64,000 nucleotides of DNA, taken from the NCBI GenBank assembly GCA_009733575.1, contig ML769423.1:248001-312000 (forward strand), written 5' to 3'. The notes beneath the pieces were generated by a model, which worked only from the letters and a program-made list of their open reading frames with translations, was not told the origin of the DNA and searched no databases. Position 1 is the stretch's first letter. Each line of letters begins with the position of its first letter. A program made the translations under genes and the position numbers. This DNA is from Gymnopus androsaceus JB14. Taxonomy: Eukaryota; Basidiomycota; Agaricomycetes; Agaricales; Omphalotaceae. Shown in pieces: positions 1 through 12,054 of the stretch.

Positions 1-529
1 TACTACTGTAATCAATGCAGAGGATGCTTACATGATTTGTGTTTATTTTTGCCTATCTCTCATGTTACATGTATCTCTCTTAACATTTGCACAATAGCAC
101 CTTACCACTCCTGTATTCTGTTGGGATGTTTATAAGACTCCCAATGAAATCATGAAGCAAAAAAAGTTGGTTTTTCAACTGACAACTTCTGTGCCTATGT
201 TGGCATGCTTGAAGACAAGGAATTCCTAATGCTCTAGGTGTAGGGATGTCTGTCTCTCAGTAGGTGAGCAACCCTCCCCCCTCATTGCTCCTTTTCACTG
301 AAATCAATATTCATGCTCCTTGTATAATTCAAGATACTTTCTATGAATTACACCCATGGGTGTGACTTGATCATTTCATGGAAAATTTCATGATTTTAAT
401 TATATAGATTATTTCCTTCCAGGACCCTGACTTTGAACATTCATGGTTTTCCATGTGAAAATCTGTTTCATAATTAGCCTGGGTGCTTACAGGCTCCCAC
501 ATTCATGAAGTCAAGAGTTCAAACCATAA
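1..529. other. unannotated AT-rich sequence
   Basis: No gene, RNA or clear repeat was recognised here. It lies outside the putative LTR of the minus-strand gypsy relic that follows. Confidence 0.4.
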
Positions 530-1006
530 TGTGTATCAACATTAGAGTAACTATTGTCAGCAACTAGTTCCCCACAACATGAGGTACCAGGTGTCACAAC
601 TTCCAACTTAGGCAAAAAGGCAAACAATGAGGAAAAGAGAAGAAGATATTGAGAACTAGGAGGTATTGACGAGGTTGAAGCTAAGGACTAAGCTACAGCT
701 ACAACTACTATATATACTAAAGTACAAACCCTAAGCCCTAAGCCCTATACCCTGATCATGCAGTAGCAATGCATGAAACAATAAAAGACAGCAAGTAAAC
801 AACAATAAGTGATGATAGGTCAATCGTACAAGTATGGACATGCTTGCATGTGTTATGATTGGAAATGATCATACTCTGATCAACAGAACCTAATTAGTAT
901 AGCCATGTGTCTAGACAAGCATGCATATAGATATATAATGGTAAATAAAGGAAAATGATAAGGAGATAATACCATGTGTTTTGATAAGATAAGAATGTTC
1001 ATAACA
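530..1006 (-). repeat. putative 3' LTR of gypsy relic
   Basis: Read on the minus strand, a purine tract followed by GGGGGTAA is directly followed by TGTTATGAAC at 1006. This is the usual order of polypurine tract then LTR 5' end in fungal gypsy elements. A plausible LTR end, ...GATACACA, lies at 530, giving an LTR of about 480 bases. The matching 5' LTR is not in the window, so the outer end is inferred only. A degenerate CCCTAA-like stretch lies inside, around 726-750. Confidence 0.4.
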
Positions 1007-1146
1007 TTACCCCCTTTTTAGGGCGCAATTTCCACATTGTGCAAGTTTTGCTGTCATTGATTCTGTAGGCATAGAAGTGGGGATTGGTGTTGTTAATGAT
1101 TCTGGAATGGGACGGAAAAGGTGTTTGGGAAATATCAACATAGGAA

Positions 1147-1990
1147 TTTCAAGTTTTCAAATGTTGTTTGAGTGTGGTTTGGAAGGATTCTTATTATGGA
1201 AATCCTTAATAGTATCCTTCACATTGTCAAGATTGGATACTGGTTCTCATGTCATTTTGTGTGGTCCATATCCTTTCCATTTGACCTTGTACAACACCTT
1301 CTTACTTCTCTTATTTTCCTTTAAATTGACTATTTCTTTGACTTCATACTCCAGTTCTTCTCCTTCAATCTCTACAGGTGGTGGGTTGGTATTTTGGGGT
1401 TGATTCGGGAATTGTGGGGGATGATATGGTGTAAAGAGAACTTCATTGAAAACGTTATGAACATTTCTCCATTTTTGGGATTTTAATTTTATATGAACTG
1501 TGCCCAACTTTCTCTAGTATTTTGAAGGGTCCAAAACATTTGTCATCCAACTTCTTCATTGGTCGACTTGTCGTAATGTTTATTCCTTCAAGCCAAACCT
1601 TGTCTCCTACTTTGTACTCTCTTGACTTGCTATGTTTTTTATTATAGTATTGAGTCATGTCTTCAGCTGCTTTCTTTAGTGCTGCTCCTACTTCGTCTCA
1701 TACTTTCTTCATGTTATTGGCAAACTCTTGTGCTGAGGGATTCAAGGACTTCTCTTTTGGTGTGGTGCCTTTATAGGGGTGACAGCCCATATTGGCCAAG
1801 AAGCAAGTGACTTTCATAGCGGAGTGTACTCGATCATTATATGCAAACTTGGCTGTGGTAACCATCATGCCAGTCTGATTGATGGTCATTGACAAACAAA
1901 CAAAGACAGTGTTCAGTTTCCTGGTTTGTTCATTCAGTTTGTCTGTTAGTCTGGGGATGGTATGTCATTGTGAAGTTTGCTTTGTCCTCC
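1147..1990 (-). pseudogene. gypsy (Ty3) integrase C-terminus plus chromodomain, relic
   Basis: Minus-strand remains of the 3' end of a chromodomain gypsy pol gene. Reading from high to low coordinates, one sees the integrase core end (TYHPQTNRQTE near 1935-1975, with its conserved Glu, then KFAYN), the integrase C-terminal domain (YKVGDKVWLEG near 1590-1610, then FGPFKILEKVG), and a chromodomain (EYEVKEIVN, then VLYKVKWKGYG, near 1260-1350). The frame is broken by several shifts and stops. One stop sits where the chromodomain TWEP tryptophan is expected, changed to TGA. The polypurine tract and LTR follow downstream. Everything upstream of the integrase core is missing, so this is a dead, 5'-truncated element. 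Confidence 0.8.
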
Positions 1991-1999
1991 CTTCAAAAT

Positions 2000-2510
2000 C
2001 CATTGTCCTCCTCAGCTCATCAAGAAGTTGGCTTCTCTCTCGGGTTCTCAGTCCCTTCTACCCCTTTCATTGGTAGGACCTCTATACCAGCAGCTTTCAC
2101 CAGAAGATGAGGTTCTGCTCACCAAGATCATATCACACTTCAATTCCACAGGCAACCATGGACAGCAATATAATCCTTGTCATGATCATGATGAATGCAG
2201 CTACGACCCTGACCTTTATAACTGGTCTTGCAATTCACATGAAGGTGCATTCCTGTTCTGCTTTTTTTTCTACTTGTTTGTCCCTACTTCATCTCAAATC
2301 TGTTTACTGACTGAAACTTTTTTGTTTTACAGCTGATCTGGCCAAGATTCAGGACAAACAATTAAACCAAGCTCTCAATTCCCTGGAGGGATATCCCGAG
2401 CTCAATCCCTCTGTTGAGGACATTCAATATGGTTTGCTTAACTGCTACCACCTTGACTTTGTCTATTACCGCAATGATGAAGAAGGATTATCCCCTTCCT
2501 CAGATTGATT
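2000..2510 (+). pseudogene. possible two-exon gene fragment, unknown
   Basis: A plus-strand frame (LSPEDEVLLTKIISHFNS near 2095-2150, followed by an Asp/His-rich stretch) appears to be spliced at about 2245-2331. The acceptor is good (T-rich, ending TTTTACAG); the donor is weak (GTGCAT). Exon 2 reads ADLAKIQDKQLNQALNSLEG and ends at a TGA near 2508. The joined frame has protein-like composition, but I do not recognise the family. No credible start codon was fixed. It abuts the gypsy relic and may be a gene fragment. Confidence 0.3.
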
Positions 2511-4047
2511 TGGATAGACTGCCCAAGTTCATCAAGAGCTTGGCCTAGCCAGGCAACACAATGGAAACAGATGGGAATTAGGGAATTTGTCAGCGAGGAG
2601 TCAATGAAATCTTTCTTTGACAAGTCACTGATGAATTGGGGTTTCTTTTGTCCTCAAGTCTTGATTGGATTGTTTGTGCAGAACATGGTATATTCTACAG
2701 TTATTTGGACTTTTTGTATTAGGATGCTGCATTGTTTTAGATGGTTTTGTCATGTCTTGGTCTCATTAGCCTTCCACACTTCTTATGTCCATTGTCCATG
2801 GTTTTTTTTGTACATATCTACTTTTATATAGATCATGTATTGTGTTTCAAATGAGGAGTTGATGAAGTCTTTCTTTGATGACTCTGTTTGAAATGCCTGT
2901 CTCCCTACATCTGCCACCTTTAGCTGCTACTTTGATGTATCAGACAAGGGAGATTCTGCATTTTTGGCTGATACATCAAAATGGGATACCTCCCCTTTCT
3001 CTACTAAGTATACCACCATTTGGGGTGGGATAGCCTGGTTGGTTCTACTATACCTGGGCAGGGACATTGGCACCCATATGTATGCTTGACAGTGAGCTCT
3101 GGTTGAGCTCATCACTGTACCACCACGAAACCCACCTGCAATGTGCCAAATGATATTAATCAATTGGTCATTGTCAGGTACAATCTGCCCTGCTTCATTG
3201 ATATTACTCCTGCTGGCTCCACAGCTGTGTTGCCTCCAGATGCTTTGTCTTGACAGTAGCCTGTGCCATTCCCCACAACAAGTGCAACCTAATATGCACA
3301 TTGTGTGCCTCACCATAAATTAGCGGTCTGCCAGTATTGTGTGAATAACAATTCAGCAGCAATAACAATCTGTCCATTGTGGATCTGTTGAGCCCAGCTT
3401 GGCAGATCAGTGCAGCTTTTCTCCTGCTCACCTCATTCCTCTGTTCATATAAAATCAACCAAAATCATTCATATTGGTCCCACACCCATCCTGCCGCAGG
3501 CCTAAACCCGTAGGCATGGGTCACAGGTTCACCACAGCCTTATGGGCACAGATTACCCACTGCCATCCACAGTGAGGAAAGCACATAGAAGGCAGCAGAT
3601 AACAATAATAAGACTGCATTAGTGGATTTACATCATTGATAACTCCCTTTGTTTGAGAGCAATATCTCATCTGGCTAATTTCTAGTGCAAAGAAGTTAAC
3701 TAGAATTTTGCTCAAGTTTCTTGAAGTCTAGTTCAAGGAGCATAAGTTGCATGACCATTGAAAAGAATTGTCTAATTAGCTTGGTATGTACATACAACTA
3801 CTGAACACAAATATGTGTGTTGCAATTGTAAATAATAGTGTTTATCAAAGCAATGAATACAGTAAGGAATATATTAGCGGTCAAAGAGAAAAAGCCATGG
3901 TATATTGTCAATATGACAATGAATGAACAGGCAAGAGAGAGATAATAGGTGAGTTAAGAGGTTGTGAAAGAGTGGAACTGTTTGTGCAATATCCGACCAA
4001 AAATGATTAGATGTCAATGTCACAGTGAGAAAGTCAAATAAATGTAC
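2511..4047. other. no confident gene; short exon-like minus-strand frames
   Basis: Minus-strand frames at about 2927-3458 (for example one beginning ILYEQRNEVSRRKAALICQAG) look exon-like but cannot be joined into a recognisable protein. A short motif, TTGATGAAGTCTTTCTTTGA and variants, recurs at about 2603 and 2860. Otherwise nothing is supported. Confidence 0.3.
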
Positions 4048-7000
4048 CTAGATGTTCTTCAAGTCATCATCAGCAGGAGTTGAGGTTACATTGACCATGT
4101 CTTCATCATCTACCAAACCCTGCAGACTCCAGCTTCCCAGACACATTAGATGATGCAAGGTCTCACTGGTGAGATGATTACAGATGCTGCTGATAAGCAG
4201 CCAGCCTCTACTGAACTGATGTTCTATGGAGACTGACATGGCTAGTAAAGTTAACATTGAGAGAAACTGGAACTCACGCAGTATGGATAGAAAATCACAA
4301 GCTATTTGCAACAACACAGGATATTCCTCAGCATGGGTAAGCCACCACTGAATGACATCCTCAACACTTCTGTCAATCCTTGAAGCAAGATAATGTTCAA
4401 GTTCACTTGAAGATTTAGTAGCCAGCATGTTTGTAGATTCATCATTGTTATCATTATCAAACATATTAGTAGAGGATGAGGGATGAGAAGATGAGGAGGA
4501 AACCTCTGTTGTGGAAATCAACTCCTTGGTTACTTCATTATAGGCATTGTGTAGAGTCAAAAAAGGTCAATCACAAGTGTATGGGCCATCTCAATTTCAT
4601 CATCCTCCCAACCATGGTTCTCAAAATAGGAGAGCTTGTGATGTGGATGAAGAACTGAAGTAGAAGTTAGTCAGAATACTCATGCAATATAAGACAATCA
4701 TGCACTCATAGCCAATCAGTAGACATAAGAGTTGTTGGTAGCAGCATACCAACAGTTCAAGGTCCTCTTTGCAGCCAGGAGAGCCGTTTTGACTGGGGCA
4801 GACAATAGAAATTTTGATTGGTCCTTTTTCAGAATAGCAGTACTCGGGCACTCAGAAAGTAGCGGTCCAGTGACCATGTGACCAATTTGATGCGTTGAAA
4901 GTTTTGACGATTTTGTACACTATACACATATATATAACTATGACTCACATCCAACACGACTCTCCAAAGAAAAATTGTCTCATAGGAGCCATTTAGTCTG
5001 GAAAATCAATTCCTGCCGCTGCAGAAATTGCCGAAATTCCATTTGGTACTGCAAAGAAAATCTGGACCAAATTTTGGAAGACAGGTAGTACCTCGAACCG
5101 ACCGCACAGTGGCCACCCAACAGAAGTGACCAAGCAACTAGGTTGCCAAATTGTTTGTAAGGCCCGAAATAACCACCGTAAACCCTTCCAAGCTATTGGC
5201 AATGAGCTTGAACCCAGATTGAGTGCAACCACAGTCCACACACATCTGGCAGCCAAAGGGTACCATAGACGGGTCACTTGAAGGGTGCCATACCTGAAGA
5301 AGGAGCAGAAGATGAAAAGGACAGCATGGGCAGAGCATGTGAAGGGAGTTGACTGGTCTCAGGTCATCTGGTCAGATGAGTATTATGTGTACCTTGACAA
5401 CACACATGGTCACATCTACATCATGTGCCATGAAGATGGAGAATATGATGAGGACTGCTTAGTTCCCACTTTTAAGCAGTTCTTAATTCGTGTAATGGTA
5501 TGGGCTTGTATTATGAAGGGCAAGAAGGGGCCATTAGTGGTGCTTGAATATCCGGGAGGGAAGGGAGGAGGTATCAATGCTCAATGGTACCAGGAGCAGG
5601 TTCTAGAGGGGAAATTATTGGACTTCTGGGAAGATATGAAGTCGGAAAGGGGTGACATTGCATTTCAACAAGATGGTGCACTGATTCACAGAGCAAAAAC
5701 AACAATGAAATGGTTTGACAACCATGACATTGATGTTTTCCCACATCCTCCATCTTCACCTGACGCTAATCCCATTGAACCTGTTTGGTGCAAGCTGAAA
5801 ATGCAATCAGAGCTTGGCCTCATTACCCTTTGTCTCTAGCAGAGCTCAAGATTGCAGTTACCAAGGCTTGGGATGGAATAGATGTGCAAAATGTAGACAA
5901 GTATATAGATCGGATGGATGCTGTTGTTGATGCAATTTTGGAAGCAAATGGTGTTCATACAGGATACTGAAGTGTCAGTAGCTTGTATAGGTGTCAATAA
6001 AGCACTGTATATGATATTATTGCTATAGAGGTAGTACTGGATGATGTAGGGTCTCATTCACGCTTGATTCATATGAAGCAAAATCTTGGTCGCATGCCAC
6101 CAGACCATTACTTTCCAAGCACCCAAGTAGTGAGAAGTAAATCCAATTTGTCCATTGCTGGGACGACTGAAGCAAGAGTAGCACTGTTGCAAGAACAGAA
6201 GAGGGTGGCATCCTTAAAAGCCTAAGGAAAATTAATGTAGGAAAATAATGGAATTAAACAAAAACATGTACTTGCAGAACATCTCTAAGGTTCTCCAAAA
6301 TTATCCACTCAGTTGTGGAAAGTGCAAATGCAGTAAGACCATTGTTAGAGTCATTGATGAAGGAGTTAAGAGGTGTTCCATACTGGACAGCCATGTTGAT
6401 CATGTCAAAAGTAGAATTCCACCGAGTTCTGACATCTCTGGGTATCTGCTTTGAGGGTAACTTGAAGTCAGCAACAGTTTTCTTCCATGCAGGTAAAACT
6501 TTAATCAAGGAATTAATTGTCTCATTGGAAACATTGCGAATCTATTGAATCCAAAGTATAAGCCACATGTTCACAACTGAATTGATTAAACACATTCCAT
6601 GCCAAGTGCACTCTGTACTTCCCATGTCTGTTCTTGAAACTGTTCACATTCCAAGCCTCTCATTACAGCCAGCTCATCAAATATATCATCCTCATCATCT
6701 TGTTCAGGAGTCTTGCGTTTGATATCAGACAATTCCATCAGCAGCTCATCTATATTAACAGCCAATACCTCATCAGCAGCATCCTGTTACACATCATCAT
6801 CTGTTTGCTCTTCTTCAACTTGGACTCTCAATGGTGCGTTGAATATCTTCAACAAACTTTTTGCCACCAAGTTAATGATGTGTGCAAAGCACTGAGTTTG
6901 ATCCATCTCTCCCAGGAAGTCCAGTAGCAAGGTCTCAAGCTCCCGGACCATGGCATTGTTTGAAGAAGTATTATCACAGGTAATGCTAACAACTTGCTCT

Positions 7001-7100
7001 TCAATGCCAAAGTTGGTAGTGACCTGATGCATAGTGTTTGGAAGAGTGATACCATTGTGGGACTAGGTTACAGTGAATGGTGAGTTTGATTCCGTTGATA
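4048..7100 (-). pseudogene. hAT-family transposase relic, split by Tc1-like insertion
   Basis: Minus-strand hAT DNA transposase remains. The part at about 6030-7100 has the RNase-H-like core: GIEEQVVSITCDNTSSNNAM, then CFAHIINLVAKSLLK, an acidic linker, DVRTRWNSTFDM, and FKDATLF near 6210. The part at 4048-4680 holds the C-terminus: LHPHHKLSYFEN, then the hAT dimerisation region (LEHYLASRID, VIQWWLTHAEEYPVLLQIACDFLSI, EHQFSRG, CLGSWSLQGLVDDED). Between them lies a plus-strand Tc1-like transposon. Stops and frameshifts occur throughout. The N-terminal BED zinc finger was not found, nor were clear terminal repeats. The family assignment rests on the order of these conserved blocks. Confidence 0.82.
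4976..5970 (+). pseudogene. Tc1/mariner-family transposase, degenerate
   Basis: DDE transposase of the Tc1 type (cut-and-paste transposition at TA). It begins in a helix-turn-helix region (SGKSIPAAAEIAEIPFGTAKKIW, followed by NRPHSGHP) and continues to the catalytic region. The DDE triad is visible: VIWSDE (~5365), FQQDGALIH (~5665) and PDANPIEPVW (~5760-5790). The frame is broken by TAG at 4994, TGA at 5279-5281 (where the family has Arg before RVPYL) and a frameshift near 5800. The C-terminus then reads PLSLAELKIAVTKAWDGI and ends at 5970. It sits inside a hAT relic on the opposite strand. Terminal inverted repeats could not be defined. Confidence 0.85.
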
Positions 7101-8070
7101 TGTCTATTTTTTGAATAGGCTTATAAAGCCTATAAAACAATGATTAAAATACTACATGGAACAGAATATGTATTGGTGTACCATACTAGTGTTTGGTCAT
7201 GGAATCAAAGTTGAGATTGGAATTCATAGAATAGAACCAAGTAAATAAAGCAAGGACTCAAGACCATGTTAGACAAAAAGTCTAAAACAGGCATAACAGC
7301 TATTTAGGGTCTGAAAGGAAGTATAAAGAGTTGGCCAGGGCTAACAATGGAACCAGAACTAATGATAAGAACTTGTAGTCCGGATATGAGGTACTAACAT
7401 AGGACATATGTATATTATTTGGAAGCTAAGGTATAAAAGAAGTAACTAGTAAAATCTCAAGAAACTGGTGTAAGTAACAATCAAGGATACAACTTCAAGG
7501 ATACAACTATATATGGATATATGCACAGGATTATGATAAAAATGAATATTTATATAGATTATTGGATGAGAATCATACCTTAAAAAGTAATGAAAAATGT
7601 TAATTGTACAATTAAGCAGAGATATTCATTTAGCCACATTTAATTAGTTGCCATAGTATAAGTAGTGATCTAGTGGTTTGCAAATATAAGTTTGTTTTCC
7701 CCTCACCCTAGTGATAAAGGTTGTCAGCTGGTGAGCACCAGTCTGATTTGCGATATAGACTCCAAATGTGAACAAAACTCAACTTCGAGCCCTTATCCTT
7801 TTGCCCATTGTACCTTTGCCACACACTAGAAGTGTCAACACAGAGTTTGGTCAAAACTTTAAATTGCCAATACACTCAAAACCCAAGCTAGTGTTTGGTG
7901 ACTATTGACTGTAGTTGGTCAACTGTTTGTGTGGCCATATCATTGGTGCCTTGACTGTTGAAGCTGGTTAGAATACCACATCCATCCATATTGTTGGTTG
8001 GTTTTTATTAAAATTTTCTTCATATTGTCATTGGCATCTGTCATATTGTTGACAGTTCCCTTCTTGTACC
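7101..8070. other. AT-rich sequence without recognised genes
   Basis: This probably includes decayed 5' sequence of the hAT relic. No coding frame or repeat was supported. The last eight bases, 8063-8070 (CTTGTACC), are the left target duplication of the MITE that follows. Confidence 0.4.
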
Positions 8071-8539
8071 TAGTGTGTGGCTCGGGTCGGGTCGGGTGCC
8101 CAAAATGCCAACTCGACCCGGACCCAGTAGGTCAGGTACGGGTTTGATGCTGGGTCCAGGTTCCGGGTTTTCCGAGGTTGTATAAATGCTGTAAGTACCC
8201 ATAAATACTATATATTATAACTTTCATCATATTTATATAGTCAGAATTGATTATAGGCCATGATGTCATGGCATTTTGGCTCAAAATGCGATGACATCAT
8301 GGCCTTCAGTGTGTTTAAGTGCCCATAAGTGCCTGGGAGCGTTTCTAAAAGACATTGAAGAGTTCTTTAATTAATTTAACAGGTAAATATATCTTGTAAT
8401 ATACATTATAAAATAGAGGTATTCTTGACCCTGGGTGGATCTGGGTATATTGCCAGGTCTTGGGTTCACAGAGCTGGACCCAACCCAACCTGGCACAGCC
8501 ACCCAACCCGGAAACCCGGCATACCCAAGCCACACACTA
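8071..8539. mobile_element. hAT-type MITE, 469 bp
   Basis: Non-autonomous element with terminal inverted repeats beginning TAGTGTGTGGC and ending GCCACACACTA. It is flanked by a perfect 8-bp direct repeat, CTTGTACC, at 8063-8070 and 8540-8547, which is the target-duplication size of hAT elements. Inside is a strong hairpin (GGCCATGATGTCATGGCATT and its near complement, ~8257-8303). Both ends are rich in GGGTCGGG/CCCGACCC-type sequence. The element at 15985-18468 has the same termini. Confidence 0.88.
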
Positions 8540-8849
8540 CTTGTACCCATTTACCCTATTATTACCAAACTTTGAATTGGAGACTTGCATCAAGTATCAA
8601 ACTTAGTTTTGAAAACATACAGTCAAATACCTCATATGGAATAAGCTCATATGGAATATGATATTGGCAAAATTTAGGGGGATATTCCATATGGTGGTGA
8701 CCAATTTAGTCATAAATCCTGCCCTTACAATAACCAAAAAAGCCATTCTGTGCCACATAAGGACTCAACTTTTAGACTTTTAGTATTTTCACATGTAACG
8801 GAGTTGAAGTTGCAGCATAATTTCTGTTTTGTGTTTATTCATCTCAATC

Positions 8850-9310
8850 ATGCCCAAAGAAACCATCACAAAGACTCGGACAGTTTGCCAAAACATCAAA
8901 CAACCAACTAATTTCAAACCTTGCCAGCCACACAAACATACCAATCAACCACGTACAACTGCTAAGCCATTGCATCAATGTAAGGAAGACCTTACATTGG
9001 GCGATTGGCTTGAGGTCTTTGACTATGTAGACTTTCACCCTGAAAAAAAGCAGAAAGAAGTGGTCCAATATTTTGCTTCTTGAAAATCCAGTGTCCTTTC
9101 ATTTACCCAGAGTGCACTTTCAAAGAAGCTCCAACAAGTTGATCAGCTTTGTGCTTGTGCCTCATCTAATCCATCAGCATTATCCGCCAAGCCAGAACAT
9201 ATTGTTACATGGCCTGATGTTGAGGAGGCACTTTACCTCTGGCAACAGGACATGGAGCAAAAAAACGAATTGGTAAATGGTCTAATGCTGATTGAGAAGC
9301 AGAAAAAATT
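8850..9310 (+). pseudogene. Tigger/pogo (CENP-B-type) transposase N-terminus, relic
   Basis: The plus-strand frame starts MPKETITK and reads LTLGDWLEVFDYVDFHPEKK, then VVQYFAS, a TGA at 9081-9083, then in the same frame FTQSTLSKKLQQVDQL, NPSALSAKPEHIVTWPDVEE and ALYLWQQDMEQKNE. This is the pogo/CENP-B DNA-binding region of basidiomycete Tigger-like transposases. The DDE catalytic domain is absent. At about 9310 the sequence switches abruptly to a retroelement end that has a second copy at 47.3 kb, so the junction is an insertion or deletion breakpoint. The TGA replaces a position where these proteins usually have Arg or Lys. Confidence 0.75.
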
Positions 9311-11881
9311 TGAGGTGTTAGCCAGCTGGGAAAGCTCTTGGCAATAGCCCTCCACCTCTGCACAAAAGAGGGCATTTGTTTCAGAGGCACCCTTGAGGGA
9401 GTACAAGCCACCCAGCTGAGCAATAAGATCCAGATTGCTTTCATGCAAGGAGGCAGCAGAATCCTCAGTGGAACAGGCACATTGACAAAGAGTTCACAAG
9501 TACCCATCAAGTTGTGGATGAGTTGGGAAGTATTCCCAATCTCAACCTCACGACGGATGGCACGGTCAACAGCCTTGCCACGTCCCTCCTCTGACTTGCG
9601 GAGCTCTACTTCATATCTAGCCAAGACGCCCTCTAGGTCCTTGATTTGAGTGGCTGGATTCTAAAAGGAAAAGAACAAATGAACCAGTCTGGTACAAGGA
9701 GGAGAAGATAAGGAACCCACAGGGTACCCAGGAACCACCAACACCTTATAGGCCTTAGCTTGAGCAGCACTGGCGGTGGAAGCTGCAGCGCTGTCTGCCA
9801 AAGTCCTTACCTTGCCTTGAAGCAGTTCATACTCCACCTGAAGATTCTTTAGCATCCGCTCGTGCTCTGAGTTCAAACTACACAGGTCCGCAAGCTGCGC
9901 TTCCAGGTGCTGAGTTTGCACAGTAGCCATCCGGTTACAAGCCCGTTCAGTCTCCAGGTCCAACTGAGTAGAGTTGAGGTGCCTTTGCATATCCAACAAC
10001 TCCTGTTGAAGAGCTCCAATATTGGTATTGTGGAGTATGGGCAAGGAGGGCTAGAGGAGAAAAGGACAAATGAGTACAAGCAGTTGAGGAAAAAATTGGA
10101 GAGTAAATTGATCTCACCAATGGCTCCCAACAAATTGGATGGAGAGGATCCAGCCGATGGCCGTCATCGTAAGCATCCCAAAGGTCAGTAACAGCAGGGT
10201 TGCGACCAGAAGCAATGGTGACATGGGTCCTATAAAAAGCATCTCCATCCAGTCTGGGACATTCAAGGACCCTGGGAGGAGACCATGTGCGAAGAGAAAC
10301 AGGGGGACCAATGGTCAGGAGGGCTAGAAAGAGTGATGGCCAAGGTTGAAAACCTGGGGGAATGCACAGAAAGGACAGGTGATGGAACACATGAAGGGAC
10401 AGGGGTAGGAACCGCCGCAAGAGGCGGGAGAGCAACCATACAAGAAGGGGGGGATTGTCTCGTGGGAGCACCAGTAGGAAGGACCACGGGAGAAGTAGGG
10501 ACTGGTCTTGGAAGAGTGGTACACATCCCCAAACGAGACGTGGCCACTCAAAAATACAGACCACACGACATCAAGGGCCCAACCTGTTGTTGTTGCCGTT
10601 GCTGCAACCCCATAGCCCTTTGCTGATGGCGAGCAGTCTTCTCAACCAACTTCCCTTCCTGCATGTTCTCTTGCCAGTGCTTCTTAACTGCTTGTTGATC
10701 CTTGCGCTGCTGTTCCAATTCCAGGAAATGCTTAGTCTCAGCCGCAGCTAGACAAGCATCCTCCTGCTCCTTGAAGAAACGGGCCTGACTTGCAGCAACA
10801 ACCTCAGACTCCATGGCCTTGAAAGCCTCCAGCTCTCGAGCCAGTTCTGAACCAGTGGAGATGGGCATCGCCGATGCAGAGAGGGAGGGAAGTGGCTTGG
10901 GAACCAACAGGTGGAGCAGGGCATTGAATGGGAGGAGGAATATGGATCATAGGATCATGAATAACTCATGCCTCATGGGAGGGGAGAGGGGAGGGATCTG
11001 GAGCAACAGGCAGGAGAATAATGGGGGCCCTGTTCACAACAACCCATGCTGTATCACCCTGCTTACAGGGGGAACTCTAGGACCCAGGTGCACGAGGTTC
11101 ATAGGAGTGACCCAGAGGACTAACGGAGCGACAGGATCGGGAAGGGAAAGAGTGAGAAGTCAATGATTTAACAATACAACCCCAACCAGGAGGACCCACA
11201 TGCCCTGCAGAGGGAGAAGGGGGGTTAGCGGTACAAGCAACATGTTGGATAGCCTCCTCAATGCTGGTGAAGAAGCAAGAGGGTTGGCAATAAGAATTGT
11301 ACGGCCTGGAGTTCAAACCAGCCATCCGAGAGTCGAACTCTTGCCTAGCCCACAAAAGAGGAGCATCAAATCAACTAAGTGAAAAACCAAGTTAGGATCC
11401 CAAGCCACAAGAGGAGAAAATGAACTGAAACATGCACTTAGCAAACAAACAATATCAATAGGCAATCCAAAGCGAACAGCCCTTGTGAGCCTGCTGACAG
11501 GCACCACAAACTAACTCGGTGCCACTAGCAGCACTACACTGCTCCCCTTTACCCTCACAACAAACGCAATGGCTCAACTGTTTAGCAATTTGATGCCACT
11601 CCAGATCCGTAGCATTGACGTTGAAAGAATGTCCACCAAGCTGGAAGACAGATTTTAAAGCTTCATTGATCTCCACAGAAGTTGCAGTCTGCCAGGAAAC
11701 CAGACAGAGAGAGGAAATGACAACTGGAATGTGCTGCCCAGACATGGAGGTTTTGGCAGCCACAGGACAAGAGGAAGAAGGGGAAGAAGGGGAAGGATGT
11801 GGCGATGGGGACCATTTGGTCCTTTTACAAGAGGAAGTGTTGGAGAGAGAAGAAGACCTCTTGGGGGGCATTTTGTGCAGT
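9311..11881 (-). pseudogene. antisense retroelement-associated gene, truncated copy
   Basis: Minus-strand multi-exon gene homologous over its length to 47270-49768. Its N-terminus (start near 11871) reads MPPKRSSSLSNTSSCKRTKW, followed by a Ser/Pro tail, a conserved block (EINEALKSVFQLGGHSFNVNATD), and a Cys-rich motif (CVCCEGKGEQC ... CGACQQAHKGC) that could bind zinc. Next come a Pro/Thr-rich segment, an Ala/Gln-rich coiled coil (ELARELEAFKAMESEVVAAS), a second coiled coil (LQQELLDMQRHLNSTQLDLE), and VEIGNTSQLIHNL near 9540. Stops and shifts are present, and the 3' end is cut off at the Tigger junction. The gene lies just upstream of a plus-strand polypurine tract and LTR. Function unknown. 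Confidence 0.6.
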
Positions 11882-12040
11882 GTACTATAGAGGGGAGAAG
11901 GAAGAAGTTGAAATGGGACTGTTGAGCACAAGCTTTTTGAACTGTTTGTTGGTGCATGTGGGTCCAACGGCAATCATGTCATTCTAGAACCTGTGATCCG
12001 CCAAATGACCTGCAAACCCAATCTAGCTGCTAGGGGCCCT

Positions 12041-12054
12041 AGATGGGGGGGTAA
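12041..12054 (+). promoter_or_regulatory. polypurine tract next to LTR
   Basis: The string AGATGGGGGGGTAA directly precedes TGATCC. The same AGATGGGGGGGTAA with a matching upstream context (CTAGGGGCC(C/T)TAGATG) occurs at 49937-49950 before TGTCATGCCC. It is read as the plus-strand primer for retroelement second-strand synthesis. Confidence 0.6.

Noticed and set aside
720..752. CCCTAAGCCCTAAGCCCTAT as telomeric sequence
   Set aside because: Only three degenerate units, inside the putative LTR of a gypsy relic; too short to call telomere-derived.
10285..10626. Plus-strand Gly/Arg-rich ORFs in the 9.3-12 kb region
   Set aside because: Shadows of the minus-strand Pro/Ser-rich segment of the antisense gene, whose blocks are conserved in the second copy.
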